From: Azorinus chamasolen
Lineage: Eukaryota > Mollusca > Bivalvia > Cardiida > Solecurtidae
Length of the DNA: 64,000 bases
Assembly: GCA_963576725.1 (NCBI GenBank)
Contig: OY755247.1
Location: 11,253,534 to 11,317,533 of the forward strand
Direction: 5' to 3'
A program made the translations under genes and the position numbers. This document shows, in pieces, positions 19,107-28,983 of this stretch (positions within the stretch are counted from its first letter, which is position 1; each line of letters begins with the position of its first letter). Under the pieces are notes generated by a model. It searched no databases. It had not been told where the DNA came from and saw only the letters and a program-made list of their open reading frames with translations.

Positions 19107-19347
19107 TGAACCCTTTCCTTATTGAATATTAATGCATGAATTCATCACATCATGAATATTTAACTTACCGTAATTTTTATAAGGTAAAAATCAATAAAGG
19201 GCATTGCTGGAAATTTCATTAGACAGAAACGGCATGATCAGATGAATATAATTTAACAAGCAAACAGATCAGACCTACAGGAGAAATCAGATTTGGGTCT
19301 ACTCTGTTTGCAAAGGTAAGGTTAAAGGGATTTATATAAAGGGGTCA
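19107..19347 (+). mobile_element. Family A3 MITE, hairpin eroded
   Basis: TTGAACCCTTTCCTTATTG to TTTATATAAAGGGGTCAC; the left hairpin arm is reduced to CAGATCAGACCTACAGGAG. Confidence 0.75.
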
Positions 19348-19532
19348 CACAAAATACATACATGTATTCCAAAGCAATACCAGTGGTCTGTGAAAGCACT
19401 TTTTTTATCCAGATGACAATATGTATCCAAGTCTCAAAAGTTTGACACCGACAGTGATTTAGAAAGGAGATTGAAAATTCGGTATTCATCATTAAATTTT
19501 GTTGCTAATCATGCCTAGACTAAGATAAGATG

Positions 19533-19838
19533 CAGAGCTACAGGTGCGTGCTCAGATTCTAAAATCGTCATTTCTCCGCCAAACTCTATGTTGTGCCCAC
19601 TCTTTAGAATTGTCTCTTTGAGATGATTCTATTAAGAGTGGTCACATTACACAGGGTTTGTTCGAGAAATAAAGGAGTTATTCCACTAAACCCTATGTTG
19701 TGACAAACTCTTTAGAATTGTCTCTTCCAGACAATTCTAAAGAGTGGTCACATAATGTAGGGTTTGGTGGAGAAATAAAGGAGAAACTGTTATTCTTGAA
19801 ACTGTTTTGATTTAAGCATAATATCTGGATTTCTGCAG
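19533..19838 (-). mobile_element. Family C MITE with two hairpins
   Basis: CAGAGCTACAGGTGCGTGC to TATCTGGATTTCTGCAG. Two consecutive CCTATGTTGTG...hairpins (19575-19660 and 19685-19765), linked by GAGAAATAAAGGAGTTATTCC, so the hairpin unit was duplicated in tandem. Confidence 0.8.
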
Positions 19839-19845
19839 TGAATTG

Positions 19846-20015
19846 TTACAACTCACTCCCTGAGCCTTGAATAAATCTACTGAAAAGGAGCATTTATTAG
19901 AAAAAAGGAAAAATTTAGAATTGTGCAGTTTTGAAACCATTGTGATAAATAGAGTAAAATTATGCCTATTCATCACAATGGTTTTAAAAAGTGACTTTTA
20001 CAATGGGAGATTTCT
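19846..20015 (+). mobile_element. Family B MITE, eroded
   Basis: CCTTGAATAAATCTACTGAAA to AAAAAGTGACTTTTACAATGG; hairpin centre changed to AGAGTAAAATTATGCC. Confidence 0.7.
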
Positions 20016-20069
20016 GAATAACATTCATCAAGCACTAAGCTACCATCCACCTTTCAGACCCATAATTAC

Positions 20070-20315
20070 TTAACCCTTCCACCGCCGATGTCACAAGAAT
20101 GCACCACGACAAAAAGTGCAGTCCCAGATCAGACTCCGCCTTTTCAAGGCGGCGTCTGATCAGGGACTTCACTTTTTGTCTCAAACTCTATTTCTAGATC
20201 TGTGCTTCATTCCTTTTAAATTGGCATTTATTTATCTCATCTCCTTATTTTACCGAATGATTTAACAAAGTTGGTTTGCAGACGACAATTAGAAATTTGG
20301 CGCTGATAGGGTTAA
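20070..20315 (+). mobile_element. Family G MITE, complete (246 bp)
   Basis: TTAACCCTTCCACCGCCGATG to TTGGCGCTGATAGGGTTAA. Hairpin AGTCCCAGATCAGACTCCGC / GCGTCTGATCAGGGACT with CTTTTCAAGG loop. Confidence 0.92.
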
Positions 20316-20360
20316 ATTAATTAAGACCTTATTTTGGTGGTAACTTGTAAAGGTAAATGT

Positions 20361-20590
20361 AACCAAAACTCCTTTATTTCTACATGAAATTCTATGTTTA
20401 GAATGGCCTGGGCACAACATAAAGTTTAGTGGAACAATTTGTACACTGGCATTAAGCAACAGTGTAGATTTAGCATCTCATCAGGATCCAAACTATTCAG
20501 CGATCTTGCTGTATTTTTCTGGAGAACTTGAAGGAAGATAAACCTTGAGAGGTTTAGGGTTAGCAGACGACAAATTTTGCAGCTTACCGT
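20361..20590. mobile_element. Eroded C copy and an H half
   Basis: 20361-20440 resembles C (CTCCTTTATTTCTACATGAA...ACAACATAAAGTTTAGTGG). 20470-20590 holds an H arm (GCATCTCATCAGGATCCAAAC) and the H tail (GCAGACGACAAATTTTGCAG). Confidence 0.55.
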
Positions 20591-20847
20591 TACTTATTTA
20601 TGCAAAGACGTTATGGAGCCATACTTTTTCAGCTGAATTATAGATTGTCCTGGTTGTAAGTAATACATTATGTAGGAGCAGTGTCTAAGATTATGTATCA
20701 TAAATATTTATAAACAATACTAGAACCCCGAGCCACTTATTGATTACACAAACATTGAAAACAAAAGAGATGATTACCATCTAAATGCTGCAGACACGTT
20801 CCTGATGACACTCCAAGGGTTGAGTGCAACACTGCAGTAACTACAAT

Positions 20848-21093
20848 ATCCTTTACCTCACATATACGGCTTTCTGCACCTTAACAAACAGAGCAGACCC
20901 AGATCAGACAGCTCCTATAGGAGCTGTCTGATCTGGGTCAACTCTGTTTGCTTATGAAATAATAAAGATATGTCTTTTCAGTTTCTTTCACGGCCAAAAC
21001 TTCCAGTGTTCATTATGCCGTTATAAAAATGAATATAATTAACATTCATGCCATCGTTATTTCTTACATGAATATTTATGGAGTAAAGACTTA
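20848..21093 (-). mobile_element. Family A1 MITE
   Basis: TATCCTTTACCTCACATATACG to TTTATGGAGTAAAGAC; hairpin CAGACAGCTCCTATAGGAGC with CCCAGATC on the left and GATCTGGGTC on the right. Confidence 0.85.
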
Positions 21094-21123
21094 GATAACC
21101 TTTTTAACCGTATAAAATACCTA

Positions 21124-21703
21124 CTGTGCATTTCAATTTACTTTGTCACTGTATTTGATTCTAGATTTCTTTTTCATTTCTAACCGAATTGAGATAAAAT
21201 TTAAACCACTTATGTCATCGTTTTTCAGGAACTCTGTGTCCAAGTTTCCTTTGAATCCATCTTTAAATAAAGATTTCATGCATAAAAACAATGTTTTCCC
21301 ATTGTAAACACGTTCATTTCAAATTGCAAATGGCGTACGATTGACGTCGAGTGAAAAGTTCGATTTTGACTGAGGGTAATTATAGCTCTTAAAAGTTGAT
21401 GTCATACAAGAAATTATGTCATTTATTTCATATCGGTGTGCAATTCACCCCTGTTGAAAAATGATACGCTCCACTATCGATACATACGGCGGCCATTTGC
21501 AAAGAACAGCTGATCGAATTAGCATATAGAAAATGCATTTTCGGCATTTTCTTCCTTGTTACTGCATGACATTGAGAGATATTTAGCATGGGAGTTTCTG
21601 AAAAACGATATGATCCAATGAAGTAGATTTAAGGTCAGTCTGACACGAAATGAAAAAAAAAAATCAATTAAATTTCAGTGACAAAGTAAATTGAAATGGA
21701 CAG
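21124..21703. mobile_element. Element T, 580 bp, TA-flanked
   Basis: Left end CTGTGCATTTCAATTTACTT and right end (reverse complement) CTGTCCATTTCAATTTACTT match over about 28 bp, continuing TGTCACTG, with TA at 21122-21123 and 21704-21705. A diverged similarity (TTTCATTTC) continues inward. No coding frame. Only copy seen here; Tc1/mariner-type by its TA target. Confidence 0.7.
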
Positions 21704-21727
21704 TAACTGATTTCCTAATGATATCAA

Positions 21728-21920
21728 TAGAGCACCAGATAAGTTGCGTAAATTAAAATATTTTCAAGTATAACTTCTTTATTTCTCCACAAAGCCTATG
21801 TTGTGTCACCACTCTTTAAATAGAATCGTCTATTCAGGAAGATTCTAAAGAGTGGTCACAACATAGGCTTTGGTAGAGAAATGATGATTTGAGTATGCAC
21901 CTTATATATATGTTGCTCTG
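21728..21920 (+). mobile_element. Family C MITE, complete
   Basis: GAGCACCAGATAAGTTGCG to TATATGTTGCTCTG, hairpin ACAAAGCCTATGTTGTG. Confidence 0.88.
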
Positions 21921-21954
21921 TGTCAAAATTTTCTTTTTATTGAAAACATTACCA

Positions 21955-22035
21955 GTGTCAAACAGTTTGGATCCTGATGAGACACTGACTTACCTGGTGT
22001 CTGATTTGGAGCAAAGCTGTCTGCAATTTGACCAG
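21955..22035. mobile_element. Family H hairpin fragment
   Basis: CAAACAGTTTGGATCCTGATG AGACACTGACTTACC; the second arm is degraded (GTGTCTGATTTGGAGCAAAGC). Confidence 0.65.
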
Positions 22036-22049
22036 CTGACAAGTCACAC

Positions 22050-22300
22050 TCATAATGCATAAATAAAAACACTTTCAAGTATTAAACTCTAATTATTTCT
22101 CCACCGAACCCTATCTTGTGACCACTCTTTAGAATTGTCTTGAAGAGACGATTCTAAAGAGTGGTCACAACATAGGGTTTGGTGGAGAAATGACAATTAC
22201 AGTATTTTGAGTATGTGCCATGCACCTTTATCTGTTACTCTGCTTTGATTTACAAACAGTTTGGTGTCACACTAGATTCCAAACTTTTTGAATATTCTGG
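22050..22300 (+). mobile_element. Family C MITE followed by H scrap
   Basis: C runs from AATGCATAAATAAAAACAC to TTTATCTGTTACTCTG (22243), hairpin GACCACTCTTTAGAATTGTC. H-like CAAACAGTTTGGTGTCACAC follows. Confidence 0.8.
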
Positions 22301-22375
22301 ATTAGTGGATTAGTTTTTGAAAACAATTTGTCAAAGAAATTAATATTTTCCATGAAAGTTAAACATGATAATTAT

Positions 22376-22522
22376 TTAACCCTTTATCATGGCAGAAACT
22401 GTAGAATTAATATCTTATATTATTTCATAAGCAAACAGAGCAGACTTTCATTAGACAGTCCTATAGGGGGCAATCTGATCTGGGTCTATTTTGTCTGCAA
22501 AGGCATAGAAAGGTGTATTTAA
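22376..22522 (+). mobile_element. Family A1 MITE with left arm deleted
   Basis: TTAACCCTTTA joins directly to TCATGGCAGAAACTGTAG; hairpin GACAGTCCTATAGGGGGC; end AAGGTGTATTTAAG. Internal deletion of about 110 bp. Confidence 0.8.
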
Positions 22523-22699
22523 GCCATTCCCTCATATTGATGCCTTTTGACACCTAAGATTTTGCAAATGCTCTATTTATCACAATGCTTTCAACAGTGC
22601 ACACTGGTAAAATTCTCCCTTTCTCTAGTAAATACTCCTTTTCGGTAGAATTATTCAAAGAGGTAGGATCTAAAAATAGCCTACAAGTGAATGGGTTAA
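22519..22699 (-). mobile_element. Family B MITE with left hairpin arm deleted
   Basis: TTAAGCCATTCCCTCATATTG, then GATTTTGCAAATGCTCTATTTATC; end CAAGTGAATGGGTTAA. Shares TTAA with the A1 to the left. Confidence 0.82.
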
Positions 22700-22882
22700 G
22701 GACTAATTAAAGTAATGATAATCAATGATCTCACTCAACCAGGAGTTGGATAGCTCAGAATAGTTGATAAGTATTTCAATCATCCACATAAAAGATTTTC
22801 TGTATTCCTTGTCAGGCAATTCTTAAATGAGCACCAGGGTTTGGAGAAATTAAATATTTAGACAGCGGGTTTTAATCTTATA

Positions 22883-23138
22883 CAGTAAAACCCCTCTAAA
22901 CTGGAATTCTAGAAGAGAAGAATTTATAGATACTTTAAGGTGACTGCGTACTGCCGGGTGAAAGTCATGCAATAATCTCCTATTGTAAAAGTCACTTTTA
23001 AAACTATTGTGATAAGTAGAGCATTTGTTTCATAATAGCTTTTCGCATGACTTTCACCCTGCACCTGCATTAAGCTGCCACCTGTCTTCAAGACTGAAAT
23101 TTATACTTATTTGGACATCCAGTTTAGAGGGTTTTTCA
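22883..23138. mobile_element. Family D MITE with a B piece in its loop
   Basis: CAGTAAAACCCCTCTAAACTGG...CCAGTTTAGAGGGTTTTTC. The D arms GGGTGAAAGTCATGC / GCATGACTTTCACCC remain, but the loop between AATAATCTCC and CTTTTC holds TAAAAGTCACTTTTAAAAC to AGAGCATTTG (about 22987-23033), a family B fragment. Confidence 0.82.
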
Positions 23139-23444
23139 TCTTATAAATAGCTTTTATGGCTCTTGTAAAATAGTAGTTTCCTGTGTGTATATGCATCATT
23201 TGCAAAGCCTTGAAGATACCTTTTGTCAGAGCATGGCTAATAAATTCTCTGTTTAATCAATTTTAACTTTGCCATCAGGGGTAAGGATTATCTGTCCTGT
23301 GAGACAATGAATTGTAACAAATTGCAGGCAATATATCATTGACAAACAGATTAGCTTTCCTCTTAGAATAGCCCCCTATCTCAGAGCTGTAGACACACAG
23401 GCGTACTGATCTATCCAAAAATGTTCTTCTTCAGTAAATTGGTA
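23139..23444. other. Stretch without recognised feature
   Basis: Nothing recognised. Confidence 0.4.
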
Positions 23445-23451
23445 CTCAGTT

Positions 23452-23688
23452 CAGAGCTCCAGATAGCATGCGTAAATCAACACTTTTTCAAGTATAACTT
23501 CTTTATTTCTCCAGCAAACCCTATGCTGTGACCACTCTTTAGAATCGTCTCGAAGAGACGATTCTAAAGAGTGGTCACAACATAGGGTTTGCTGGTTCGA
23601 GACGATTCTAAAGAGTGGTCACAACATAGGGTTTGCTGGAGAAATGACGATTTTAGTATTTGAGTATGCATAGTTATCTGTAGCCCTG
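23452..23688 (+). mobile_element. Family C MITE with duplicated right arm
   Basis: CAGAGCTCCAGATAGCATGC to TTATCTGTAGCCCTG. The right arm GAGACGATTCTAAAGAGTGG ... GGGTTTGCTGG is present twice in tandem. Flanked by CTCAGTT on both sides (23445-23451, 23689-23695), the clearest target duplication found for C. Confidence 0.88.
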
Positions 23689-23689
23689 C

Positions 23690-23745
23690 TCAGTTTGTAC
23701 TCAATTAGAACGGCCGTGTGGTGTTCTAATGAGTACCAACATGAC
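23690..23745. mobile_element. Element J palindrome fragment
   Basis: GTACTCAATTAGAAC...GTTCTAATGAGTACC is an inverted repeat, followed by AACATGACAAGGTTTGG; related to 34207-34350. Confidence 0.6.
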
Positions 23746-23824
23746 AAGGTTTGGCAGTGTAATAAAATCAACTACTTCTCACACCCAGACTGAGCAATAA
23801 ATAATATTCAAATATTAAACATAT

Positions 23825-24298
23825 TTAACACTGAATTTTCAAATGGACTATTTCAAATGGACGTGGTCCTGTGGCTAACGCGCTCGACTGCAATACCAGG
23901 GGTCACGGGTTCGATCCCCCGCCGGACCAAGTCCTTCGGACGAGACTATAAACCAAGGTCCGATGTATCAGTGCTTCACACTGGGCATCTTAAAGAACCA
24001 GAGAAACTCAGTCGATAATAAGAGTAGGGCATCGCGCCCGGGTTTCACTGTATCCTCTCCCCTCTCTCTGGGGCGTCCAATTAGCCCATAGTGAGCAGAA
24101 ACGGACATAAATTAACACAAACAAACAAACAAAATTCAAACAGGTCAAGCTTACAGCGAATATTTTGGGGTTTTTGAAAGAAAAATGTAACATGACATTT
24201 AATAGTGTAGACTGATATTTATGTGGGTTCCCCTCATCTGTGTCTACACTGTTTGCAAACGACATTAGTGATTCGTGTCCGGCACTGTAAGAGTTAGG
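23825..24298 (-). mobile_element. Family E MITE split by a SINE
   Basis: TTAACACTGAATTTTCAAATG at the left; after the SINE, ATTCAAACAGGTCAAGCTTAC, a hairpin remnant CTCATCTGTGTCTACACTG and the end CACTGTAAGAGTTAGG. One hairpin arm is lost. Confidence 0.8.
23862..24134 (+). mobile_element. tRNA-derived SINE
   Basis: The head (23863-23928) folds like a tRNA: GGTCC...GGACC acceptor strands, A box TGGCTAACGCGC at 23872, B box GGTTCGATCCC at 23908. The body contains GAACCAGAGAAACTCAGTCG and TAGGGCATCGCGCCCGGG, and it ends in an ACAAACAAACAAAC tail. RNA polymerase III promoter boxes look intact. The head does not form a complete modern tRNA (weak anticodon arm), so it is not called as a tRNA gene. 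Confidence 0.85.
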
Positions 24299-24384
24299 AA
24301 TTATTATCAATGTCTCCTGCAAACACTGTTGTCTGTCAACCTAGAATCAGAATATCATTTCATAAGCAGACACTATAAAAAAAA

Positions 24385-24590
24385 TTATACGCCTTTCTAA
24401 ACCTTTGCAAACAGAGCTGTCTGATCATAATGGTCTGCCCTGTTTGCTCATGATATAATATACACATGATTCTACAGTTTCTGCCATGGCCAGACATTCC
24501 TAAGTCCATATGCTGTTATAACAAATTATCAACTTAATATTCATGATGTCATTATTTCTTGCAGGGAATATTCATGGAGTAAAGGGTTAA
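24385..24590 (-). mobile_element. Family A1 MITE
   Basis: TATACGCCTTTCTAAACC, shortened hairpin (AGAGCTGTCTGATCATAATGG), end ATTCATGGAGTAAAGGGTTAA. Confidence 0.8.
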
Positions 24591-24842
24591 CACTTTCCTT
24601 CATATAAACGCCTTTTCATGCATTTATAAACAGAGCAGACCTAGACCAGACGGCTCCTTTGGGAGTTGTCTGATCAGGGTCTGCTCTGTTTGCCGATGGA
24701 ACCTGATAAATCTGTTTCGTTAGTTTCTAAACTGGCGATAATGTTCTGCCTTCCATTTTTCATATAAATAATTTGTCTTTGAATATTCAGCAGGTTACAA
24801 TGAAATTTGGAATAAATATAGAACAGTGGAGTAAAGGGTTAA
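24587..24842 (-). mobile_element. Family A2 MITE, complete
   Basis: TTAACACTTTCCTTCATATA to ACAGTGGAGTAAAGGGTTAA; the right end looks A1-like (GGAGTAAAGGG) on an A2 body (GGAATAAATATAGAACAG), so it may be a hybrid. TTAA shared with the A1 before it. Confidence 0.87.
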
Positions 24843-25038
24843 ACCATTACATACAGTCCAATACACCAAAGCCCTTGAACTCATTCCAAATGCATCAGAT
24901 AGTTGTTACAGCCACAAATTAGATATTCAGAAATCAGAAAAAGCAGAGAATTGATTTCGTCATGCTCGTGAGTTATGCCTTGGTTGAGCTTGTAAACATT
25001 CTGACGTTCAACGCTAATAGCACAACCGATAATTTGTT

Positions 25039-25275
25039 TTGGACCCTTTACCCCATGAATATTCATGTGACAAATAATGATATCATGAATGTTAATGGCA
25101 TTTATTTTTTTATAATAATAGATTGACACATGTTTGGCCATAACGGAAACTTTAGAATCATGTCTATATTATATCATAAGCAAACAGAGCAGACCCTGAT
25201 CAGACGGCTCCTTCAGGAGCCGTCTGATCTGGATCTACTCTGTTTGCAAAGGCATATTTATGGAGTAAAGGGTTA
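25039..25275 (+). mobile_element. Family A1 MITE
   Basis: GGACCCTTTACCCCATGAATA to TTTATGGAGTAAAGGGTTAT; perfect CAGACGGCTCCTTCAGGAGC hairpin. Confidence 0.88.
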
Positions 25276-25376
25276 TATATTTAGCCTGGCAAAACATTTT
25301 TGATCCAGCTATACACAGAGTAACTATTCTTAACTGTACCTAAAATAATTGATACTCTGATATAATTTAACCCTCA

Positions 25377-25627
25377 AGATAAGATACGTAAATTAATACA
25401 TTTTCAAGAATAATTTCTTTATTTCTCCACAAAGCCTATGTTGTGACCACTCGTTAGAATCGTCTCTTCAGGACGATTCTAAAGAGTGGTCACAACAAAG
25501 GCTTTGGTGGAGAAATGACGATTTTAGCATTTTAGAGTGGTCACAGTATAGCTAGGGTTTGGTGGAGAAATGATGATTTAATTACATGTACAATGTATTT
25601 GGGTATGCACCTTTATCTGTAGCTCTG
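25377..25627 (+). mobile_element. Family C MITE with duplicated right arm
   Basis: CTCAAGATAAGATACGTAAA to TTTATCTGTAGCTCTG. A second partial right arm (AGAGTGGTCACAGTATAGC...TTTGGTGGAGAAATGATG) follows the normal one. Confidence 0.85.
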
Positions 25628-25728
25628 AATTAGTTGTTATTATAGCAAATAGAGCTGATTTTACAGACACTTTTACAGAACACTTTTCACCACTTTTCTT
25701 TGAAAACAGATCAGATGGCTCCTGCAAT

Positions 25729-25943
25729 TTAACCCTTCTCTTACTATAAATGCCTTTTCACTTATTTGCAAACAGAGTAAACCCACTGACCCAGATCTAT
25801 GTTTGCTAAAGGAATTTGATAGATCTGTTTCTTTACTTTCTGAAATGGCTACAATGTTCCAACTTCCATATTTCAACTGTTTGTCCATGAACATTCAGTA
25901 GGTACTGAAATTTGGAATAAACATAGAACAGGCAAAAGGTTAA
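25729..25943 (-). mobile_element. Family A2 MITE, hairpin half lost
   Basis: TTAACCCTTCTCTTACTATAA to GAACAGGCAAAAGGTTAA; hairpin reduced to CAGAGTAAACCCACTGACC. A hairpin scrap also precedes it (GATCAGATGGCTCCTGC). Confidence 0.8.
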
Positions 25944-26012
25944 AGTCATATTGGAAAACTCTCTGATATCTCATCAAGCAATAATGATTTCCAAGTTGCA
26001 ATAAAACCTATT

Positions 26013-26236
26013 TTAACCATTTGAATGTCAGATTTCTAAAACGGAATAGTGCATCATCGTTTAACAATAGAATCCATTCAGTTTACAATGATTAAATTTG
26101 CTTGAGGATAACCGATATGGAGGACAAACATTGTGCAGAACCTTAATCACTCAGGGATCCAACTAATCTAGGTGTACACTGCTCACATTAACGCTGTTTA
26201 ACTAAATGTTTTCCCACATTCAAATGGTTCTAGGGA
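26013..26236 (+). mobile_element. Family R MITE, diverged
   Basis: TTAACCATTTGAATGTCAGA at the left and CACATTCAAATGGTTC at the right are inverted ends; the hairpin core is no longer clear (CACTCAGGGATCCAACTAATC). Confidence 0.55.
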
Positions 26237-26255
26237 CAAATTAAATCTGAAATTG

Positions 26256-26440
26256 CAGAGGTCCAGATTAAAGCTGCGTAAATTAAAATATTTTCAAAAA
26301 TAACTTCTTTATTTATGCATCAAACCCTAAGTGCTGTGACCACTCTTGAAGAGACGATTCTAAAGAGTGGTCACATTATTGGGTTTGGTGGAGAAATGAT
26401 GATTTAAGTACTGGAGAATACATGTTTATCTGTTGCTCTG
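26256..26440 (+). mobile_element. Family C MITE
   Basis: CAGAGGTCCAGATTAAAGC to TTTATCTGTTGCTCTG; left hairpin arm shortened (CACTCTTGAAGAGACG). Confidence 0.83.
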
Positions 26441-26529
26441 AGTTCCATATCAAGCAATCAATCTCTTCAACTCGTTGGACTGGAGGCAGAGAATTGTATA
26501 ATTATTTGTGCAGACGGAGTGCATCCAGT

Positions 26530-26793
26530 TACCCCACCCCTTTCCTTTATATATAAACATTTTCATGCATTTGCAAACAGAGATAACCCAGATCAGATGG
26601 TTCCAATAGGAGCCATCTGATCTGGGTCTGCTCTGTTTGCTAATGGAATTTGAAAGATCTGTTTCTTTACTTCCTAATATGGCTACAACATGTTACACCT
26701 TCCATATTAAGTTTTGTCGGTAACTAATATATAATTTTGTCCATGAAGATTCAATATTGAAAATTGGAATAAACGTAGAATAGGGAAAGGGTT
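26530..26793 (-). mobile_element. Family A2 MITE
   Basis: ACCCCACCCCTTTCCTTTATA to GAATAGGGAAAGGGTTTAG; hairpin CAGATGGTTCCAATAGGAGCC; unusual in having CCCAGATC on both arms. Confidence 0.85.
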
Positions 26794-26871
26794 TAGACAC
26801 TATAACTTGGCACCTCATTCATGATCCAAACGGTTTGACACTTTAATCACAGTTTTGAGGAGAAATAAAGG

Positions 26872-27035
26872 GCAGAGGTCGAGATAAGATGTGTGAATTC
26901 AAACATTTTCAAAGATAACTTCTTTATTCCTCCACCAAGCCCTATGTTTAGAATCATCTTGAAGTCTTCAGTTGGTTTGGGCTTGATAGAGATTTTTAAT
27001 GATGATTTAAGCATTTGAGTATGTACTTTTTAGCA
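26872..27035 (+). mobile_element. Family C MITE, eroded
   Basis: GGCAGAGGTCGAGATAAGATG, CCTCCACCAAGCCCTATGTTTAG, TTTGAGTATGTAC; most of the hairpin is gone. Confidence 0.65.
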
Positions 27036-27092
27036 TTTAAGAGTTTCAGTAGATTCAATATTGTTTTCAGACAAAAAATTACCAAATAAGCC

Positions 27093-27550
27093 GATAGTTA
27101 ATCCTTTATTTATGATCGAACATTCATGGGGAAAATAATGACATCATGAATATTGATTATTACAATAGAATTATGAACACATGAATGTTTAGCAATGACA
27201 GAAACAGCAGAATCGGATCTATATACATGTAATTCCATAAGCAAACCAGGCACACTAAATTATATTAATTAGTTGGTATTTAGAGCAGGTGGTTGCATTT
27301 TACGTTCACCTTGCTGTAAGCGGCCACCTGCCTTTAACACACTATTTATTTATGTCATCAAACATAAAAATCTACGCCCCCCCCCCCTTCCAAAAATATT
27401 TCTAACCCCCCCCCCTCCCACCCCTGAAATCCTGGATCCGCACCTGCAAACAGAGTAGACCCTGATCAGACGACTCCTACAGGAGCAGTCTGAGCTGGGT
27501 CAATACTCTGCTTGCAATTTAGGCATCATAAAAAGCGATGATTTATATGC
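27093..27550 (+). mobile_element. Family A1 MITE split by element S
   Basis: TTAATCCTTTATTTATGATCG to CATAAGCAAAC, S insert, then CAAACAGAGTAGACCCTGATC, hairpin GACTCCTACAGGAGCAGTC and a diverged end. Confidence 0.83.
27247..27446 (+). mobile_element. Element S, second copy, left-truncated
   Basis: CAGG joins to CACACTAAATTATATTAATTAG; the right end CTGGATCCGCACCTG is intact. Flanked by CAAAC on both sides (5 bp). It carries the same D-derived piece (AGAGCAGGTGGTTGC...GCCACCTGCCTTTAACACA) as S at 15019. Confidence 0.85.
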
Positions 27551-27891
27551 AAGCATTGGAGACACCCAAAGTCCTCAAATCAGAGAAGCTCCTTCAGAAT
27601 TCCGACAGAGATTCTTGAGCAAATATTGCAGACCCAGATCAAACTGTAAACTTCTGATGTCAAATCGACAGACATAGTTTACCCAAGTCGAAATATACGT
27701 CATGAAACGAAAAATTCAGTTTGAATTTAAAAGAAGTTCGAAACCAACCATTCGAGATTAAAGACTCTCAAAATGTATTCAATAAATTTACAAAGAAGGG
27801 AAATGTAAGTCGAATTAACAAAGTTTTCAAAATTACCGAGATTGAAATAATGAAGATGGACAGTATTTAAAGTCATATAAAAATAAACATG
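27550..27891. other. Stretch without recognised feature
   Basis: Nothing recognised on either strand. Confidence 0.4.
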
Positions 27892-28050
27892 TTTAGCCTT
27901 TTCCTTCAGTATATACGCATTTTCATGCATTTGCAAACAGAGTAGACCCTAACCAGATGGCTCCTATGTAAGCCATCTTATAATCAGGGTCTGCTCTGTT
28001 TGCTTTTAACATGATATAGATTTGATTCTACAGTTTTTGTTTGCAAAATT
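27892..28050 (-). mobile_element. Family A3 MITE, left two-thirds
   Basis: TTTAGCCTTTTCCTTCAGTA, hairpin GATGGCTCCTATGTAAGCC, GATTTGATTCTACAGTTTTTG; right end missing. Confidence 0.75.
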
Positions 28051-28123
28051 ATCTGGATCAAATCCATTGACAAAAGTTGTCATATTCTCCTGTAATGTGG
28101 AAAGAGGCATTTGGCATAGTCAA

Positions 28124-28377
28124 TTAACCCTTCTCTTGCTTATAATTTACATCAATATACCAACCTGTAAATAGTGAAGACCCAAATAAGACAGCTCCTG
28201 CAGGAGCTGTCTCATCAGGGTCTGCACAATTTACAAGTTGATTGTGCAACCAGTGCACTCCACAGCAGCGATTGCACAGCGAAATACTTGTACACAGTGA
28301 AGATATATGGAATTATGCAACAGGGCATGGGTAAAGAGGGAGAAATGTATTTTAAAATTCAGCAAGCGTAGGGTTAA
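28124..28377 (-). mobile_element. Family F MITE, complete (254 bp)
   Basis: TTAACCCTTCTCTTGCTTAT to GCAAGCGTAGGGTTAA; hairpin GACAGCTCCTGCAGGAGCTG. Confidence 0.92.
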
Positions 28378-28647
28378 ATCTAAAATTCTAGCACGTGTCA
28401 ACGTGAGATTGCAACCAGTCACAACTATTCAGCCTGCCAATCATATAAATATTTATGACAGAATTTCAGTGTTGTTACTTTGATCAATATAAATTCTGTT
28501 TTCTTCTGTTGTGAGAGCTGAACGTTTCTGGGTGTTTGAAAGCATCCCGATGTCTTTACATGTGGGAAATTCTGATACATGTATAAATTCTACAGATACT
28601 AGTAAATATTGTGTGAATGCGTGCAAGCATGCATCTATTGCAAAATT

Positions 28648-28882
28648 CTATTCCCCCATGTATAAAATCTACGGAAAAGGAGCATTTACTTAGGGGAAAA
28701 GGATTTTTTTTAGAAATTTGTAGTTTTGAAAACCATTGTGACAGACCATTGTGTAGTTTTGAAAACCATTTTGATAAATAGAGCATTTGCTCCGGTGGAG
28801 CAAATGCTCCATTTATCACAATAGTTTCAAAGAGGGACTTTTACAGAAGCGTCAAAGGGTATCAATATGAGGGAATGGTTAG
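28648..28882 (+). mobile_element. Family B MITE, left end lost
   Basis: ATTCCCCCATGTATAAAATC to TATGAGGGAATGGTTAGG. The arm segment AACCATTGTG..GTAGTTTTGAAA is duplicated; hairpin AGAGCATTTGCTCCGGTGG. Confidence 0.8.
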
Positions 28883-28983
28883 GCAAACAAAATATTGTAA
28901 GGCACTACTTAACTGCTCCACCATATGCGTTAGACTGATTGATAACTAAAAATTGATTTATCAATAATATTCGGACAAACTTA

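Noticed and set aside
23863..23928. A functional tRNA gene
   Set aside because: The anticodon arm is weak and the sequence continues into a SINE body with an AAAC tail, so it is a SINE head.
24008..24322. 104-codon minus frame
   Set aside because: It covers the SINE and the E hairpin; not a gene.
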